From Porphyra umbilicalis (lineage: Eukaryota; Rhodophyta; Bangiophyceae; Bangiales; Bangiaceae): DNA of 64,000 nt. Where the stretch lies: assembly GCA_002049455.2 (NCBI GenBank), contig KV918761.1, positions 248,001 to 312,000 of the forward strand, in the 5' to 3' direction. The translations under genes were made by a program, and so were the position numbers. The notes under the pieces were generated by a model. That model did not search any database, was not told the DNA's origin, and was given only the letters and a program-made list of their open reading frames with translations. Positions 1-10,655 of this stretch are shown piece by piece; the stretch's first letter is position 1; every line of letters begins with the position of its first letter.

Positions 1-59
1 TGAAACGCCGCATCTGGAGTGGGCAGATCGCATCTCACAGCGATCGCAAGGAAGTTTCG

Positions 60-545
60 GATTCCAGGCACGTGCGTGCAATGCCATGGCCTTCAGGGCT
101 GTGGCGCGCTCGGCGACGCATCGATACCGGGCACGCCGGCCGGCTCCATGGCCGCGAACACGCATGGGGGCACGTGCAGCCACGTAGCCGTAGCGCGGGG
201 GGCACGGGGCGGGGAAAGGGGTGGCGCCGCCGCCACCGCAGCGGCGGCAGCCCGCTGGCGTGGCGAAACGCCCACGGGCGGGGCCGTCACCCCGCCACGC
301 AGCGCACCTGTGCGCGGCGGGCAGGGCGGCCGACACGGCTGACGGGCGGGCGGGTGGGATCGACCGCCGCGCGACGGGGCACCTGTAACCGCACCGGTAG
401 ATGGCGTCAGCAACCGCCGACCCGCCGCCGCAACAGAAGCCGGCGCGCAGGCACGATCACCCTCGGGGCATCTGGGCGCTTCGATCCCCGGAAGTCGCTG
501 CGCGCGGTCGCCGCGCACAACTCGGGGCGGTGGCGGGGGGCAGGG
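60..545 (+). repeat. dispersed repeat, copy 1
   Basis: Starts at ATTCCAGGCACGTG and matches the segment at 1349-1742 over nearly its whole length, with many substitutions and several indels. Shared blocks include the CCTTCAGGGC..GTGGCGCGC start, the AGAAGCCGGCGCGCAGGCA middle and the GTCGCCGCGC..AACTCGGGG end. It is probably an old non-autonomous transposon fragment. No terminal repeats or target duplication were found. Confidence 0.7.
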
Positions 546-935
546 GGGCAGGCGCCGTCCGGGCTCTGTGATACCTGTGGCAGGACAGTCCTTCTCAGCC
601 ACGTTACGCCATTCGCTTTTGGCGTCATCGCGACCCTTTCAACGTCGACACGCCTCTGATCCCTGAGGACTCGAATGCAGACTGCCACCTCTGAAACGGA
701 GAGCAAGTCCCGTGATCTAAGTACATGTGTGCATCACTACACTTTGATAGCACCCTGTCCTGAAGGCCAGGGAACACAGCGCGCCTGCTGCGTTGCCGCA
801 ACCACGCAAGCGGGCCCCGCCGATGAGGATTCGCCTCATCGCAGTCACGTGGCCGCACGACATGATCCGAAGAGAGCTCTCGTCCAGTCATTCGTGTCAG
901 ATGCAGGGCCGCCCAACAGGATTTTTACTTTCCCA

Positions 936-986
936 GCACGTTCACGTGTGCGAGATGTTTCAAAAATCTCGCACACGTGAACGTGC
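936..986. repeat. perfect 21-bp hairpin containing CACGTG
   Basis: Left arm 936-956 and right arm 966-986 are exact reverse complements, separated by a 9-nt loop. Each arm contains the palindrome CACGTG (E-box/G-box core). The structure could be a small foldback element, a protein-binding dyad or an RNA hairpin. No gene close by shows which. Confidence 0.85.
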
Positions 987-1348
987 TCGGCCCGGATCGG
1001 CCCGAATCGGCCCGTTTCGGCCCGTTTCGGACGGTAAGTCCGTTCGTGTGCGGGTCACCCGATCAATCCAATATCGTCCAAACTGGTCGACGTGATTGGG
1101 GCGTGATTGGAACGTCGCGTTCCCATTGGCTAGCACGCACTTGTGCACGCCGTGCACGCGTCGTTAAGACAGACCCTGACCAATCATACGACCATGGCAT
1201 CTCAGATCCGGGACACATCACCTCCTAAATCGAGCAACAGCCACCATGCAGATGCGTGGAAAGAACTCATTTTTTCTCATGCGAACCGATACCAATCAAA
1301 GACTCAATGCGGCATACTCTTGGTCACAAGGAGAAAATTACCCTACAA

Positions 1349-1742
1349 TTCCAGGCACGTGAGTGCAATACCCTGGCCTTCAGGGCGGTGGCGCGCTTGG
1401 CGACGCATCGAAACCGGGCACGCCGGCCGACTCCATAGCCGCGAGCGCGCATAAAGGCACTTACAGCCACGTTGCCGTGGCCGGGGAAGCGTGGGGCTGG
1501 GAAAAGGGTGCCGCCGCCGGCACCGCAGCGGCGGCGGCTCGCCGGCGTCGCGCGAAGCCGACGGGAGGGGCCTTCACTCCGCCGCGCAGCGCACCTGTTA
1601 CCGCGCCGCTAGATGGCAGGCCGACGGGCGCCGCATCAGAAGCCGGCGCGCAGGCAGGATCACCCGCGGGTCATCGCGGGCGCGTTCAACCCCCACAGTC
1701 GCTGCGCACGGTCGCCGCGCCCAACTCGGGGTGGCGGGAGGT
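1349..1742 (+). repeat. dispersed repeat, copy 2
   Basis: Diverged direct copy of the 60-545 repeat, shorter by several deletions. It begins at the same ATTCCAGGCACGTG motif and ends at the same AACTCGGGGTGG motif. Both copies lie in the same orientation about 1.3 kb apart, so this is either a tandem remnant or two independent insertions. Confidence 0.7.
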
Positions 1743-2257
1743 GGTACGCACGCCTAGTTAAGGGCCAGTGTACCTGCTCTTCTAGGTTTTCAACAGGGTT
1801 GTCGCACCGGGTTGGCTGGTGCTTCAAATGGGACAGCTCATTGGCCGAAAAGGTAAGAGCAATCCCAACAATGTCGATTATCGTAAAATTATGGACCACT
1901 TGTCCCCACGTGTCTAACGTGGCACCATATGCGGAAACTAGCACCACCGACAACGTCCCGTATGCGGAACTTCCGCAAACGGGCCAGAAACGAATTACAG
2001 CGCCGAGATAAGTCCAACCGGATAACCCAGAGGTCAGTTCGGAGGCAGTCGCGAATCAAGGGTGGGCGTCCTCATATAAGCCAGATGTGGGGACGTCAGA
2101 GGCCGATTACCGACCGGTCCGAACGGGGCCGGCCCGTTTTAGGCGAAATGGAGCGCTGTCACTGGCTCAGGAGAGCTCCGAGACGATCGTGATGGTCACC
2201 ACGTGTGACACTCTTGATCGCACCCTCTGGTTTTGGCGCTGGGCCGTCAGCGGCCCG

Positions 2258-2303
2258 GGTGATTCGTGCCCATCACGCGGTGGTGATTCGTGCCCATCAC
2301 GCG
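2258..2303. repeat. 24-bp tandem duplication, each unit a dyad
   Basis: Two copies of GGTGATTCGTGCCCATCACGCG at 2258-2279 and 2282-2303. Each carries the inverted pair GTGAT..ATCAC. It could be a paired regulatory site or a simple duplication. No function is assigned. Confidence 0.75.
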
Positions 2304-3040
2304 ACCGATCCCGGTCAAATATCAGCCAGCCAAGAACTAGTCATCGGTTGACAACGCAGGCGAGTGGCGTACGTTTCGCTGCCGAGTATCGATCAGTGCA
2401 ACCAAAATGTTGGACGTAGGGGCCGGACAGGAGCTCTCACTCCAGACCACCATCCGACACAGCCTCGTTCGAGGCCGCATAACGAGCCGGAGAAACACCA
2501 GCAGGACTACTCTTGCAAGCGTGCCGCGTGCTGTCAACTGACGAGATTCGCGTGCACTGCATGACGGCCCCGTGGAGGCCGGTCGCTCCCAACGCGTCGC
2601 CACGTTGTGTCATGCGGCTGACGGACCTGTTTCTGCTTGTAGTGGCTGATCGCCTCTGGGTGGCCGATCGGGTCGAGAGCTTCGCTTCCTGGCCACCAGG
2701 GCGCGCAGGAGGGCGCGCAGGAGGGGGTGCCCCCCGCTGTACTCCACTGAACAGGGCTCATTGGCCAGGTGGAGGGCGGGTCGCGCTCGACGCACCCTCA
2801 TCACAGTGTCCAAATTGTGGGGGTGGCGGTGACAGGGGGCACCACCTGTCCAGGACGTCTGGGCACGGTATATGCACCGTGAGCCGGCTGGCACCGGGAG
2901 CGCGACGCGCACCGCGCGACGCACGCCGACGTCGTGTGCTCGACGACGTGCTCCCGTCGTGGGCACCGTCTTCTTCCCTCTCTCATTTTCCCGTCATCAT
3001 CCCGCTTTGAGTTTTCCGGCCCGCGCCGGGCCCGGGGATC

Positions 3041-4547
3041 ATGTACGAAGATGTAGCTGAGGATGAGCTGCAAATGGCCGTCGTGCTTGGGGCTCGGCAC
3101 CCTCTCTGTGCGCCGTGCGCTTCTCTCGGTGCGAGCCGCACGCTTGCGCAAGCGCGTTGAAGGCTCCCGTCCAGGCCGTCGCCCGAACCGGCCTCGCGAT
3201 TTTGACCTAGGTGCGCATGCCATTCTGCGAAATTACTTTGGGGTGGACGGGGCGCCACCGTTCTACGGCGAAGACGCGTTTTAGGAGCGTTTCCGCCTGC
3301 CACGGCCGGTTTTCAACCGTCTGTTCCGAGCTGTTTGCAACGAGCCCATGTGGAGGCGCACTGTCAACGCCACCGGTCGCCTGCAGGCCCATGCCATTCA
3401 GAAGGTGTCTGCCGCGTTGAGGGTGCTTGGGTATGGAGAGCCCTTTGACCGCGCTGACGAGTACTGTCGTCTTTCCCGCTCCACCATTGATATGTACACC
3501 CGCCGCCTGACGCACTTTATTATTGACAAGTGGGAACCGACGTACCTGCGGTGTCCCAATGCCAAGGAGCTGGAGCACATCCTCACGCGCAACGCGGCCC
3601 GCGGCATGCCGGGCTGCATGGGCTCTGTCGACTGCACCCACTGGACGTGGGGCAAGTGCCCAACAGCCCTCGCCGGGCAGTACAAGGACCGCAACGGCAA
3701 GATCTCGGTAGTGATTGAGACGGTGTGTGACGAGGACCTGTACATCTGGCACATGTTTTTGGGGTGCCCGGGCGCCTACAACGACAAGAACGTGCTAGCC
3801 GCGACGCCGCTGATGCTGGACGTTAACGATGGAACGTGGCCACCGAGGATCTAAAACTACACACTGAACGGCCGCTCTCGTCGATTGCTTTTCTACGCGG
3901 CCGACCAAGGCTACCCCCGATACGCTATTTTTGCGAAGCCCTACTCCAAGCCCGACACGCCTCGACGAAAGGTGTACAACCGCCTGCAGGAGGCGTTGCG
4001 CAAGAACGCGGAGCGCCTGTACGCGGTGTGGTGGTCGCGATGGTTTATCACCAAGTACCCGGAACGCTACATGACGCTGCCGCGCCTCATCAAAACGGCC
4101 AAAGCAGTGGCCATCCTCCACAACATGGCCGTGGAATACCTGCGGCACGGCTTTATTGCATCAAAGCGCATGGCGGCGGCGGCGGCGGTACGCGGCGCGA
4201 GGAGCGGACGTCAAGACGGTGACGATCAAGGTGCCAGTGGAGATGGGACGGCCATTGTCAAGGACGATGGGCCAACCTGTGGCTCTGTATGGGGCGCACC
4301 TGTGCCTGATTCTGACGGTCGAGGCAATGACCATCGTGGCTGTGAAGACGCCCCGATGGGAACGGCGAGGTACATGCAAATGGCCGAGAAAGAGGCTAAG
4401 GACACGCAAGAGCACTTCTCCTTGCTCCATGACTTGGCAGAGCACGTGCGGGCCGACCGCGGCAGCCTCTTAGCCCCGTACTTGCGACTGCCAGATGTAG
4501 GTGGGTTGAGCGAGGGATTAAGTCGGGCTGAGGACGTGCTTCGTTGA
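3041..4547 (+). pseudogene. PIF/Harbinger-type DDE transposase, broken
   Basis: The encoded enzyme would cut and paste a PIF/Harbinger DNA transposon in the nucleus. The main frame from 3063 reads GSRPGRRPNRPRDFDLG, a basic motif I associate with algal and oomycete members, then the catalytic core: GSVDCTHW (first Asp, about 3625), GAYNDKNVL (second Asp, about 3780) and ERLYAVWW (Glu, about 4010), followed by AILHNMAVE. This matches the plant transposon protein family. Two in-frame stops break it, TAG 3282-3284 and TAA 3852-3854. A better amino end (ATG 3041, MYEDVAEDELQMAVVLG) lies in another frame, so a frameshift near 3100 is likely. The Gly/Asp/Ala-rich tail ends at TGA 4545-4547. The convergent Myb/SANT-like gene at 5806-8163 is its expected partner. 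The family call is firm; the copy is inactive. Confidence 0.9.
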
Positions 4548-5805
4548 GGGGAAGGCGCCGTGGATCAAAGTTCTTTTTTTTTTCCTGCTGGGCAGGGTTT
4601 TTTTTCTTTAGAAGCACTCGCCCTACGGTTACATTATGCGCGTGATCGGTCTATCAGCTGACCATGGGCGGGTACCATCTATATTTGTTGACTATGGATG
4701 GTTTGCGTACAGATAATGCATTGATTATCTCTTGTTGACTGTGTTGCGAGCCTGTGCGCCCGTGAAACGTGTACTGCGCGGTAGTCATTGAAAGCTAGCA
4801 CCCACCCTTTCACTTCCTACCGCGCTCCTTGGGCCTCAAGGTGCACCCTTCATGTCCTGGCGACTGTGAACCAACGATGCTAAGCCTCGCTCTCACAACA
4901 TTCACACCGGGGTCTCGGTCAGAGCGAGTCACAGTGACGGCCATGGCTGTTGTTGTACGAGCCACCACTTGCGCGCTGTTGATGATAAGGCGATTCAGCA
5001 CATTCGATAAAAAACAAAGGTGGATTCCAGATGTGCCATCCTGTCCCGTACATGTATTTGCTGCTTACACAGCGAAATCTGCACGCGTGGGCAGACAGCA
5101 TGGCATGCAAGAATGAACTGTATAGTTTATCTCTAGAAGTACCGCAAGGTCCATCAAAATAGTCCCTAACCCCGAACTAGGCATGTTTGCATCAGCAAGC
5201 TACATCGGACGCCAGCACCAAGGTGAATTTTGTTGACTTGGCCGAGCAGCTGGAGCTGGAGCCAGCTCTGCTCTCAAGGACCTGAATATTCGCGGTTCTC
5301 TTGTTCATCTTGTCGTGCGTCTTGCGACCGATGTGCACACCATAGAGGTGGTCACGTCGAGGCAGGCTAAGCATCAATGTCACAGCTGATAAGGAAAAAA
5401 TACCCGTGACGGGAAAAAAAAACCTTTTCTCATGGAAGCGTGCATGTCATGTGCCGTACAAAGCAATCACCAAGAAAAAAGAAAAGCACAGCTACATCGC
5501 CGATCATCAAGCTTGGCCAAGTCGATGGCCATCAAGACACAAGTCAAGCAAACAGAGCAACTGAGCAAAAAGAGAGCACACATACACAGTCCATCATCAA
5601 GGTTGGCCATGTCCATGGCCATCAAAGCACAGTTCAAGCAACCAGAGCAACAGGATACGCACGCAATCAGTCGGTCCATGATGCCAGTTGCAGGTCCATG
5701 TTCTTGGCACAGAAACCAGCGGCCCAGAAGCCAGCGACCGTCCGCCTCGGGCTCCTCCTCGTCGTCACCGCCGCTACTAGAGTCTCTACCGTCTGTCCAG
5801 TTGTT
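4548..5805. other. spacer between the two Harbinger genes
   Basis: AT-richer than its surroundings, with poly-T runs just after the transposase (about 4570-4610). No convincing gene. Two 90-bp direct repeats lie at 5502-5656. Open frames over 5432-6025 on the + strand are low-complexity shadows of the repeats and of the opposite-strand gene. No terminal inverted repeats of the transposon were identified. Confidence 0.5.
5502..5656. repeat. two 90-bp direct repeats
   Basis: The motif ATCATCAAG(C/G)TTGGCCA followed by ATGGCCATCAA and CA(A/G)AGCA(A/T) occurs at 5502 and again at 5592, so the unit is 90 bp with scattered substitutions. It lies just downstream of the Myb-like gene stop on the - strand. 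Confidence 0.7.
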
Positions 5806-8163
5806 TCAGTCCATAGTGTCCAAGATGCGTGGGTCAACATCAAAGCCGGCGGCGTTGGCCATCTCCTCAAAGCGCCGCCGCTTGGTTGTCTGCGCAGCGC
5901 GGCCTCGAGCCAGTGCCACACGGCGTCGAGGCGGCAGCGGGGGACGGGCACCAGAGACGCTGGCGCTCAAGTCGACACGTCTGGGGTCTTGTGCATTGGC
6001 TCCTTTCTCCCCTGCTAGGGGCTAACCATCCTCGGCTCCCTTCCATGCTTGGGGCTCACCATCGTCGCCTGCCGTGCCATGCACCACGCTCCCGACGTTT
6101 CTATCGTTGCCGGTAGTTATGGCTTGCGACGAGATCAGGTCCGCGGCCATGCGTGCGGCCTCAATAGTTGTCCTCGGCGGCGACACCGTCGGCGGAGGCG
6201 GCGGGGACGTGCCGTGGTCTGCAGCGTGGTCTGCGGCGCAGGTACGATGCCTGCGATGAAGGGGGGGGGCGTCGTCTGTGTCGTTGCCAGACTCGGAGAC
6301 CGTCTCCTCCTCCTCGTCGGTGGATGAAACACGCCCACTGTGGCGTCCTCTACGCCCAAGTTGAACCCCACTGCGGCGACCACCGCCGCGACCACGGTCA
6401 CCTCGGCCGCCATTGGCAGGTACCTCAGCGCATCGACCGCCACTCCGAGCTCCGCGCTCGCGTCCAACAAAGGCCCCACGCCCTCGGCCACGCCCTCCGC
6501 GGCTGTCCCTTGGGGCGACGGCTTCGGCCGCAGCCGTGGCCGCGTCCATCTGTCGTTGCAATACCGCCTCCTCATCATGGTCGGGTGCGTTGGCGTTGCC
6601 CGCGGGGGGGGCACGGCCATCAGCATCGTGCAACCGACGTCTCATCTCGCGCTCCCACCACTGACGCCCCTCGACCGAGTTGGCAGCGGCAGGGGAAGAC
6701 CAGAAGGCAATGTCGGCGCGATCAGCAGCCGACCGGGCCAACGCGTTTAGCGCCACAGTGCTGGAGAAGGACTCACTCTGCAGGAAAGCCTCCATGCGGG
6801 AAGCTGCCTTGGCGGCCGTTTTTCCGACAGGCCGTTCTTGAAACACGCTCCTCTTGCGTTGTTGCCGGCCCCGCGCGTACGTAGAGCTACTTGGCCACAT
6901 GCTCAGGTACTCGTCCTTGTCCGTCAGGCCGTCCAGAGGGTCCTCGTCACACAGCTCTGCACCGGATGCACCGTGCGCGCCTGAAGGGCGGTGCGACCCT
7001 CGCATGGCCGCCACAGTAGCCGCGCCACTAAAGCGGTCCAGCCGTCGCGAGATCCTCCAGTAGGGAAGCGGAGGGCACTTGAGCGTTGCGACGACCTCGG
7101 CTTTGAAGCCCTCGTAGGGGCTGAGGCCGCTTCACTTGGGCACGGTGGCGTTGATTATGTCCGCAGGCGTCGGGTTTCCCGTGAGCTTGGCGTTGAGAAC
7201 AGACATGTACATGTTCTTAAAGCTTTCCACCATGGGGAAGATGTTGTACTTGAGCTCCTTGTCAATGGCCAGCGTTAAGCGCGCGCGTCGTCGGTCCACA
7301 TGCGGCAGAGAGTCAGGCAGCCGAGCGCGGAACCGACCGCAGTAGTCGCTCTTGAAGGTCTCCATGCGCTGGTCCGTTCCAACCTCGGAGTTGAGAGTTG
7401 CCTCCACGTAGACCCCGCAAAGCACCTCGCGCTCGTCGCGGCTGCTACGGAAACAGCCTTCACGGCTCCGAGGTCCCCGCCACCGTCGTTTTCCAGTTCA
7501 CGCTCAGTGTCGGCATCGGCCATGTCGCCAGGCCGCCAAGGTGCCGCGTCGACAGAGCAGGATGAGAGAGCGTCATCGCCGCCGTCTGCGCCGGCGCGCC
7601 TCAGCGTGGCCGCGTGCGCGGCCACAAGTGTAGCGCGAAGAGCAGTCAGGGGAGCGTCACCAGCCTCAGAGGGTGAATCAATCTCTGATCGTCAGGTGAC
7701 GTGCGCTTGAAGGGCTGGGGAGTGCACGCTGCGAAAGGTTGAGAGCACAGGAGTCCACCTCACAGCACGAGTAGGGCGCAAGCCTCCCGTCGTTGGGACG
7801 CGAGCATGGTTGCCGACGGGGTCTTGACGGACTGGCTCCTTTTCTGCCGCCTGCTCCGGCCCGGCGCCGTGCTCCGTGTTTCACACCGACGGGGCCGGCA
7901 CGTTCGTCGGCAGAAATAGGGGGGGTAGTTGATGAAGACAGGCGCACAGGAGGGGGGGATGGTGATGACGGGCGCACACGGGGGGGCGTTGGTGTCGGAG
8001 GGCGTACAGGGGATATCAAATCAATATTGTCATCGTCAAGGCCAGAGGATAGGGGGGGGGTGGCGTCGGAGCCGGCCATGCTTTGGCCGCAATGAATTGG
8101 TAAGGGGGAGGGTTTGGCGTCGCTGTTTGGGAGAGGGGAGGGGTTGGCGTCGGTGTCGGCCAT
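5806..8163 (-). pseudogene. Harbinger Myb/SANT-like partner protein, interrupted
   Basis: Second protein of PIF/Harbinger transposons; in studied members it binds DNA and helps bring the transposase into the nucleus. From ATG 8163 the frame gives a Pro/Ser-rich start with a basic patch (KHGARRRAG). The SANT-like domain begins at about 7440 with SRDEREVLCGVYVEATL and continues through VGTDQRMETFKSDYCGRF and LTGNPTPADIINATVP to PYEGFKAEVVATLKC. RPVGKTAAKAA (about 6840) is a motif typical of the NAM-associated/Myb-like transposon proteins. The tail is Arg/Gly-rich, then KRRRFEEMANAAGFDV and a TGA at 5806-5808. One frame spans it, with stops TGA 7132-7134 and TAG 6022-6024. A ~310-bp foreign block (7438-7751) sits between the first part and the SANT-like domain. 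The family call is good; the exact start is inferred. Confidence 0.8.
7438..7751. repeat. ~310-bp block duplicated at 21206-21519, copy 1
   Basis: About 97% identical, by eye, to 21206-21519 and in the same orientation. Identity starts at GCGGCTGCTACGGAAACAG and ends at GAGAGCACAGGA. On the - strand it encodes the start of another gene (MADADTERELENDGGGDLG), complete at 21 kb but cut off here where the Myb-like domain begins. Its placement inside the Myb-like gene suggests insertion or ectopic recombination. No terminal inverted repeat or target duplication is evident. Confidence 0.9.
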
Positions 8164-8214
8164 ATCTTGGCCGTCTCGTAATGGATCTTGGTCGGGGTCT
8201 TGGTCCTGACGGAG

Positions 8215-8710
8215 TGTAGCGGTTCTAAGCACCACCACGTTGGTTTGTCGTCTGGCCGAAGTGACCTCTTGATCAGCTCGGTCCGTCGAAGGAACTGCCC
8301 CGGAAATCGACCCACAGCCCAGCCTTCCCCCAACGGGAGGAGAGGATCACGGCAAAGCCCAGGGGGGAATCGTAGTCCAAAGCACAGTTGGTTTTATCAA
8401 ACGGCGACGGGGACGGCGTCCCCGCTGTCAATAAACCCCTCCCAAACCGAACGCCGGTGGCCAAAGTAGCCACCCCAAATGCGCCAAACAGATAAGTCCC
8501 TCCAAAGCGAAAAGTTCAAACAAGTAGTAGGGGGGCTGGGAAAACCACTTGGGAAAAGCCCCGCCCCCGACCGAATCCAATCTCCCCGAGATCTGGACAG
8601 GTCATTCCCTTGCTGGCCCGGATCGGGATATTTTGGGACGGCCCCCGGGGGTGTGCTGTCCACAGCTGAGGGGCCACGCCCCTTCCAACTGGGGACCCCC
8701 GACCGCCACA
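8215..8710 (-). repeat. element A 3' LTR
   Basis: 496 bp, TGTAGCGG..CCGCCACA on the + strand; it is the downstream LTR because the element codes on the - strand. It matches 16554-17050 except for about a dozen substitutions and one single-base indel. The TSD CGGAG lies at 8210-8214. Confidence 0.97.
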
Positions 8711-9042
8711 CAGCCCCCTCGTCGCGTGACGTGGCGTCCCTGCCCGTCCCGCGACGACCCCTGAGGAGGGGGTTCCAGCCCGGCCCCCCGGCCGGGTGCC
8801 GGCCACAACCGCCACCCCCCCCCCCCCCCCCGATCCTCGCCCCAGAGGGGTTGTCGAGGTCGGTCCGCGGACTGGATCGGCCCCACGCCACACCAGCGTG
8901 GCGTGGCGCGCGGCCCGCACCGGTGTCTCGCGGCCCCCACACCCCCCGTGACGCACGTTGGCCCCACCCCTCCCCGTGGGCCCACACGCACACCCCGGTC
9001 TCACCCCCCCACCCACACAGGCAACTCCACGACTCCTCCACG

Positions 9043-9440
9043 CCACCCCACGACGTCACCCTCCGCGCTCGTTGCGACGCGGTGTTCGCCGACTCGTTCC
9101 TCCGCCCACCCCACGACGTAACCCTCCGCGCTCGTTGCGACGCGGTGTTCGCCGACTCGTTCCTCCGCCCACCCCACGACGTGCCGTCCACCCCTCCCCC
9201 GTGGCGCCCGCCGCTCCTTGCTTCTGTCGGCCCGCGGGGGTTCCCCCCCCCCTTCGCCACACTCAACTCCGCGGCTCCTCCCCACCACCCCGCGACGTAA
9301 CCCATCCGCGCTGGTTGCGACGCGGTGCTCGCCGACTCGTTCCTCCTCCCACCCCACGACGTGCCGTCCACCCCCCCCCCGTGGTGCCCGTCGCTTCTTG
9401 CTTCTTGCTTCTGTGGGTCCTCGGGGGGTCCCCCCCGCCC
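9043..9440. repeat. nested tandem repeats in element A
   Basis: A 63-bp unit beginning CCCCACGACGT, with GCTCGTTGCGACGCGGTG inside, repeats at about 9048, 9111 and 9174, and again with changes at about 9290. A longer unit containing GTGCCGTCCACC recurs at 9181 and 9361, a period near 180 bp. C-runs up to about 16 nt lie nearby (8815-8830). The open frames over it are repeat artefacts. Confidence 0.8.
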
Positions 9441-9567
9441 CCCCCCTCCTCCTCCACCGCGAGGTTGCCCCCACCACCCTCGTCGGACCGAGGACCCGGC
9501 GGCCCCCCCCCGACAACAAGGTGTCCGCGTCTGCGTCGTCCTCCGCGATGGCCGACAAGAAGAGGAG

Positions 9568-10179
9568 ATGGCGTCCTCCACCGCCGTGGGCCCCCTACCC
9601 GTGTTGTCTGACCCGTCGACGTGGGCGCCGGCGTGGGGGCGCGAGGAGGCCCGCATGGGCGAAGCCGACACGCTGACCCGCGCGACGTTCCAAGGCGTCG
9701 ACTCGGTGCGCCCCGCCAACCCGTTCGCCAAGCACATCGCGGCCAGGTCGCACGCCCTCGTACCGTCCCTCGACGACCGAGCCTCGTCGATCACCGTGTT
9801 GCGGCGTAGCCGCGAGGTGGGGTACCGTCATTCTCACGTCGGCTTCATGGACGACGCCCCCGGGGACTCGCCGTGGGTGCCGACCTTCGCCTACATCTTG
9901 ACGTCTCCCCCGTTCATCGGGGCGTCCGGCAAGGAAGACCCCACGACGGTTCAGTCGACGACCGCCCGCAACCTCCACCGGGGCGGACTCACAGGCCACC
10001 TCGTCGCCCGTCATCGAGCGGAGTCCCTAAGTTGTGCCACCGCGAAGCGCGCGCCCTTGAACCTGTCGACTCCCGCGTGGTGCTACGGGGTGGGGGTCCC
10101 ATACGGCAGCATGGCGGAACTCCCGTGGGCCCCCGTGGACAAGACGGACGACCTCTACGCGGGGCGGCATACCCCGTAG
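9568..10179 (+). CDS. element A antisense ORF, unknown product
   Basis: 203 codons on the strand opposite gag-pol, between pol and the 3' LTR. It starts at ATG 9568 (MASSTAVGPLPVLSD) and reads as ordinary mixed-composition protein (FAKHIAARSHALVPS, VPTFAYILTSPPFIG) to a TAG at 10179. I recognise no domain, signal peptide or membrane segment. A second ATG at 9548 in another frame (MADKKRRW) suggests that the true amino end may have been lost to a frameshift. Element B carries an antisense ORF in the same position, but I see no sequence similarity between the two. Antisense ORFs here are known in some plant Ty3/gypsy lineages. Coding status is inferred from composition and position. Confidence 0.5.
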   Translation: MASSTAVGPLPVLSDPSTWAPAWGREEARMGEADTLTRATFQGVDSVRPANPFAKHIAARSHALVPSLDDRASSITVLRRSREVGYRHSHVGFMDDAPGDSPWVPTFAYILTSPPFIGASGKEDPTTVQSTTARNLHRGGLTGHLVARHRAESLSCATAKRAPLNLSTPAWCYGVGVPYGSMAELPWAPVDKTDDLYAGRHTP

Positions 10180-10655
10180 GCCATCCCTTGTATGGAGTGG
10201 GCCCGCCTCGAGGTGCCGCTGAACAAGGGGAGGATGAAAGACGACGGGAGAGAGGGTACCACCCCACAGGGTTGTAGTAGCTCAGAGTGTAGAAGGTGTC
10301 GTTGCGTCGACGGTGCCGGTCGGCGCGTCAGCGACCAGTAAACCCCGCGTATGACATTTGCATACCCCTCGCGAGAGCGCCCCTTGTACCCCGAACCGAA
10401 TCCCGATCCCACCTTGCGATCCGCCTCCTGACAGATCCGCACGGGTCAGCCGGCCCGATCCGCCCCCTCAGAACACGTCCTCGATGCCCGATCAATTTGG
10501 CCCGACGACACGGCCACGGGAAGGGCCACGATCCCGCCGCGCGACAGTGATGGTCACCACAACGGCCACGTGGCTCCGACTGGGACACGTGTAGTAAACT
10601 AAAATCGGCCACGATTCGGAACTTGAAAATCCACGTGTCCCACATGGAAATCGAC
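10180..10655. other. element A, gap between pol and antisense ORF
   Basis: 476 bp between two converging reading frames, the natural place for overlapping 3' ends. No coding signal on either strand, and no terminator or polyadenylation motif could be assigned. Confidence 0.5.

Larger units (their letters stand above)
1..2640. other. non-coding stretch with diverged repeats
   Basis: No reading frame here looks like protein. The stretch holds two diverged copies of one repeat (about 60-545 and 1349-1742), a perfect hairpin (936-986), a short run of ATCGGCCCG/TTTCGGCCCG motifs at about 988-1030 and a 24-bp tandem duplication at 2258-2303. Open frames over the repeats are by-products of their high GC content. 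I see no rRNA or tRNA gene. Confidence 0.6.

Noticed and set aside
8397-9794. A 465-codon minus-strand frame in element A
   Set aside because: It spans the 3' LTR and the tandem repeats and is Gly/Arg-rich repeat translation; the opposite-strand frame from 9568 is more protein-like.
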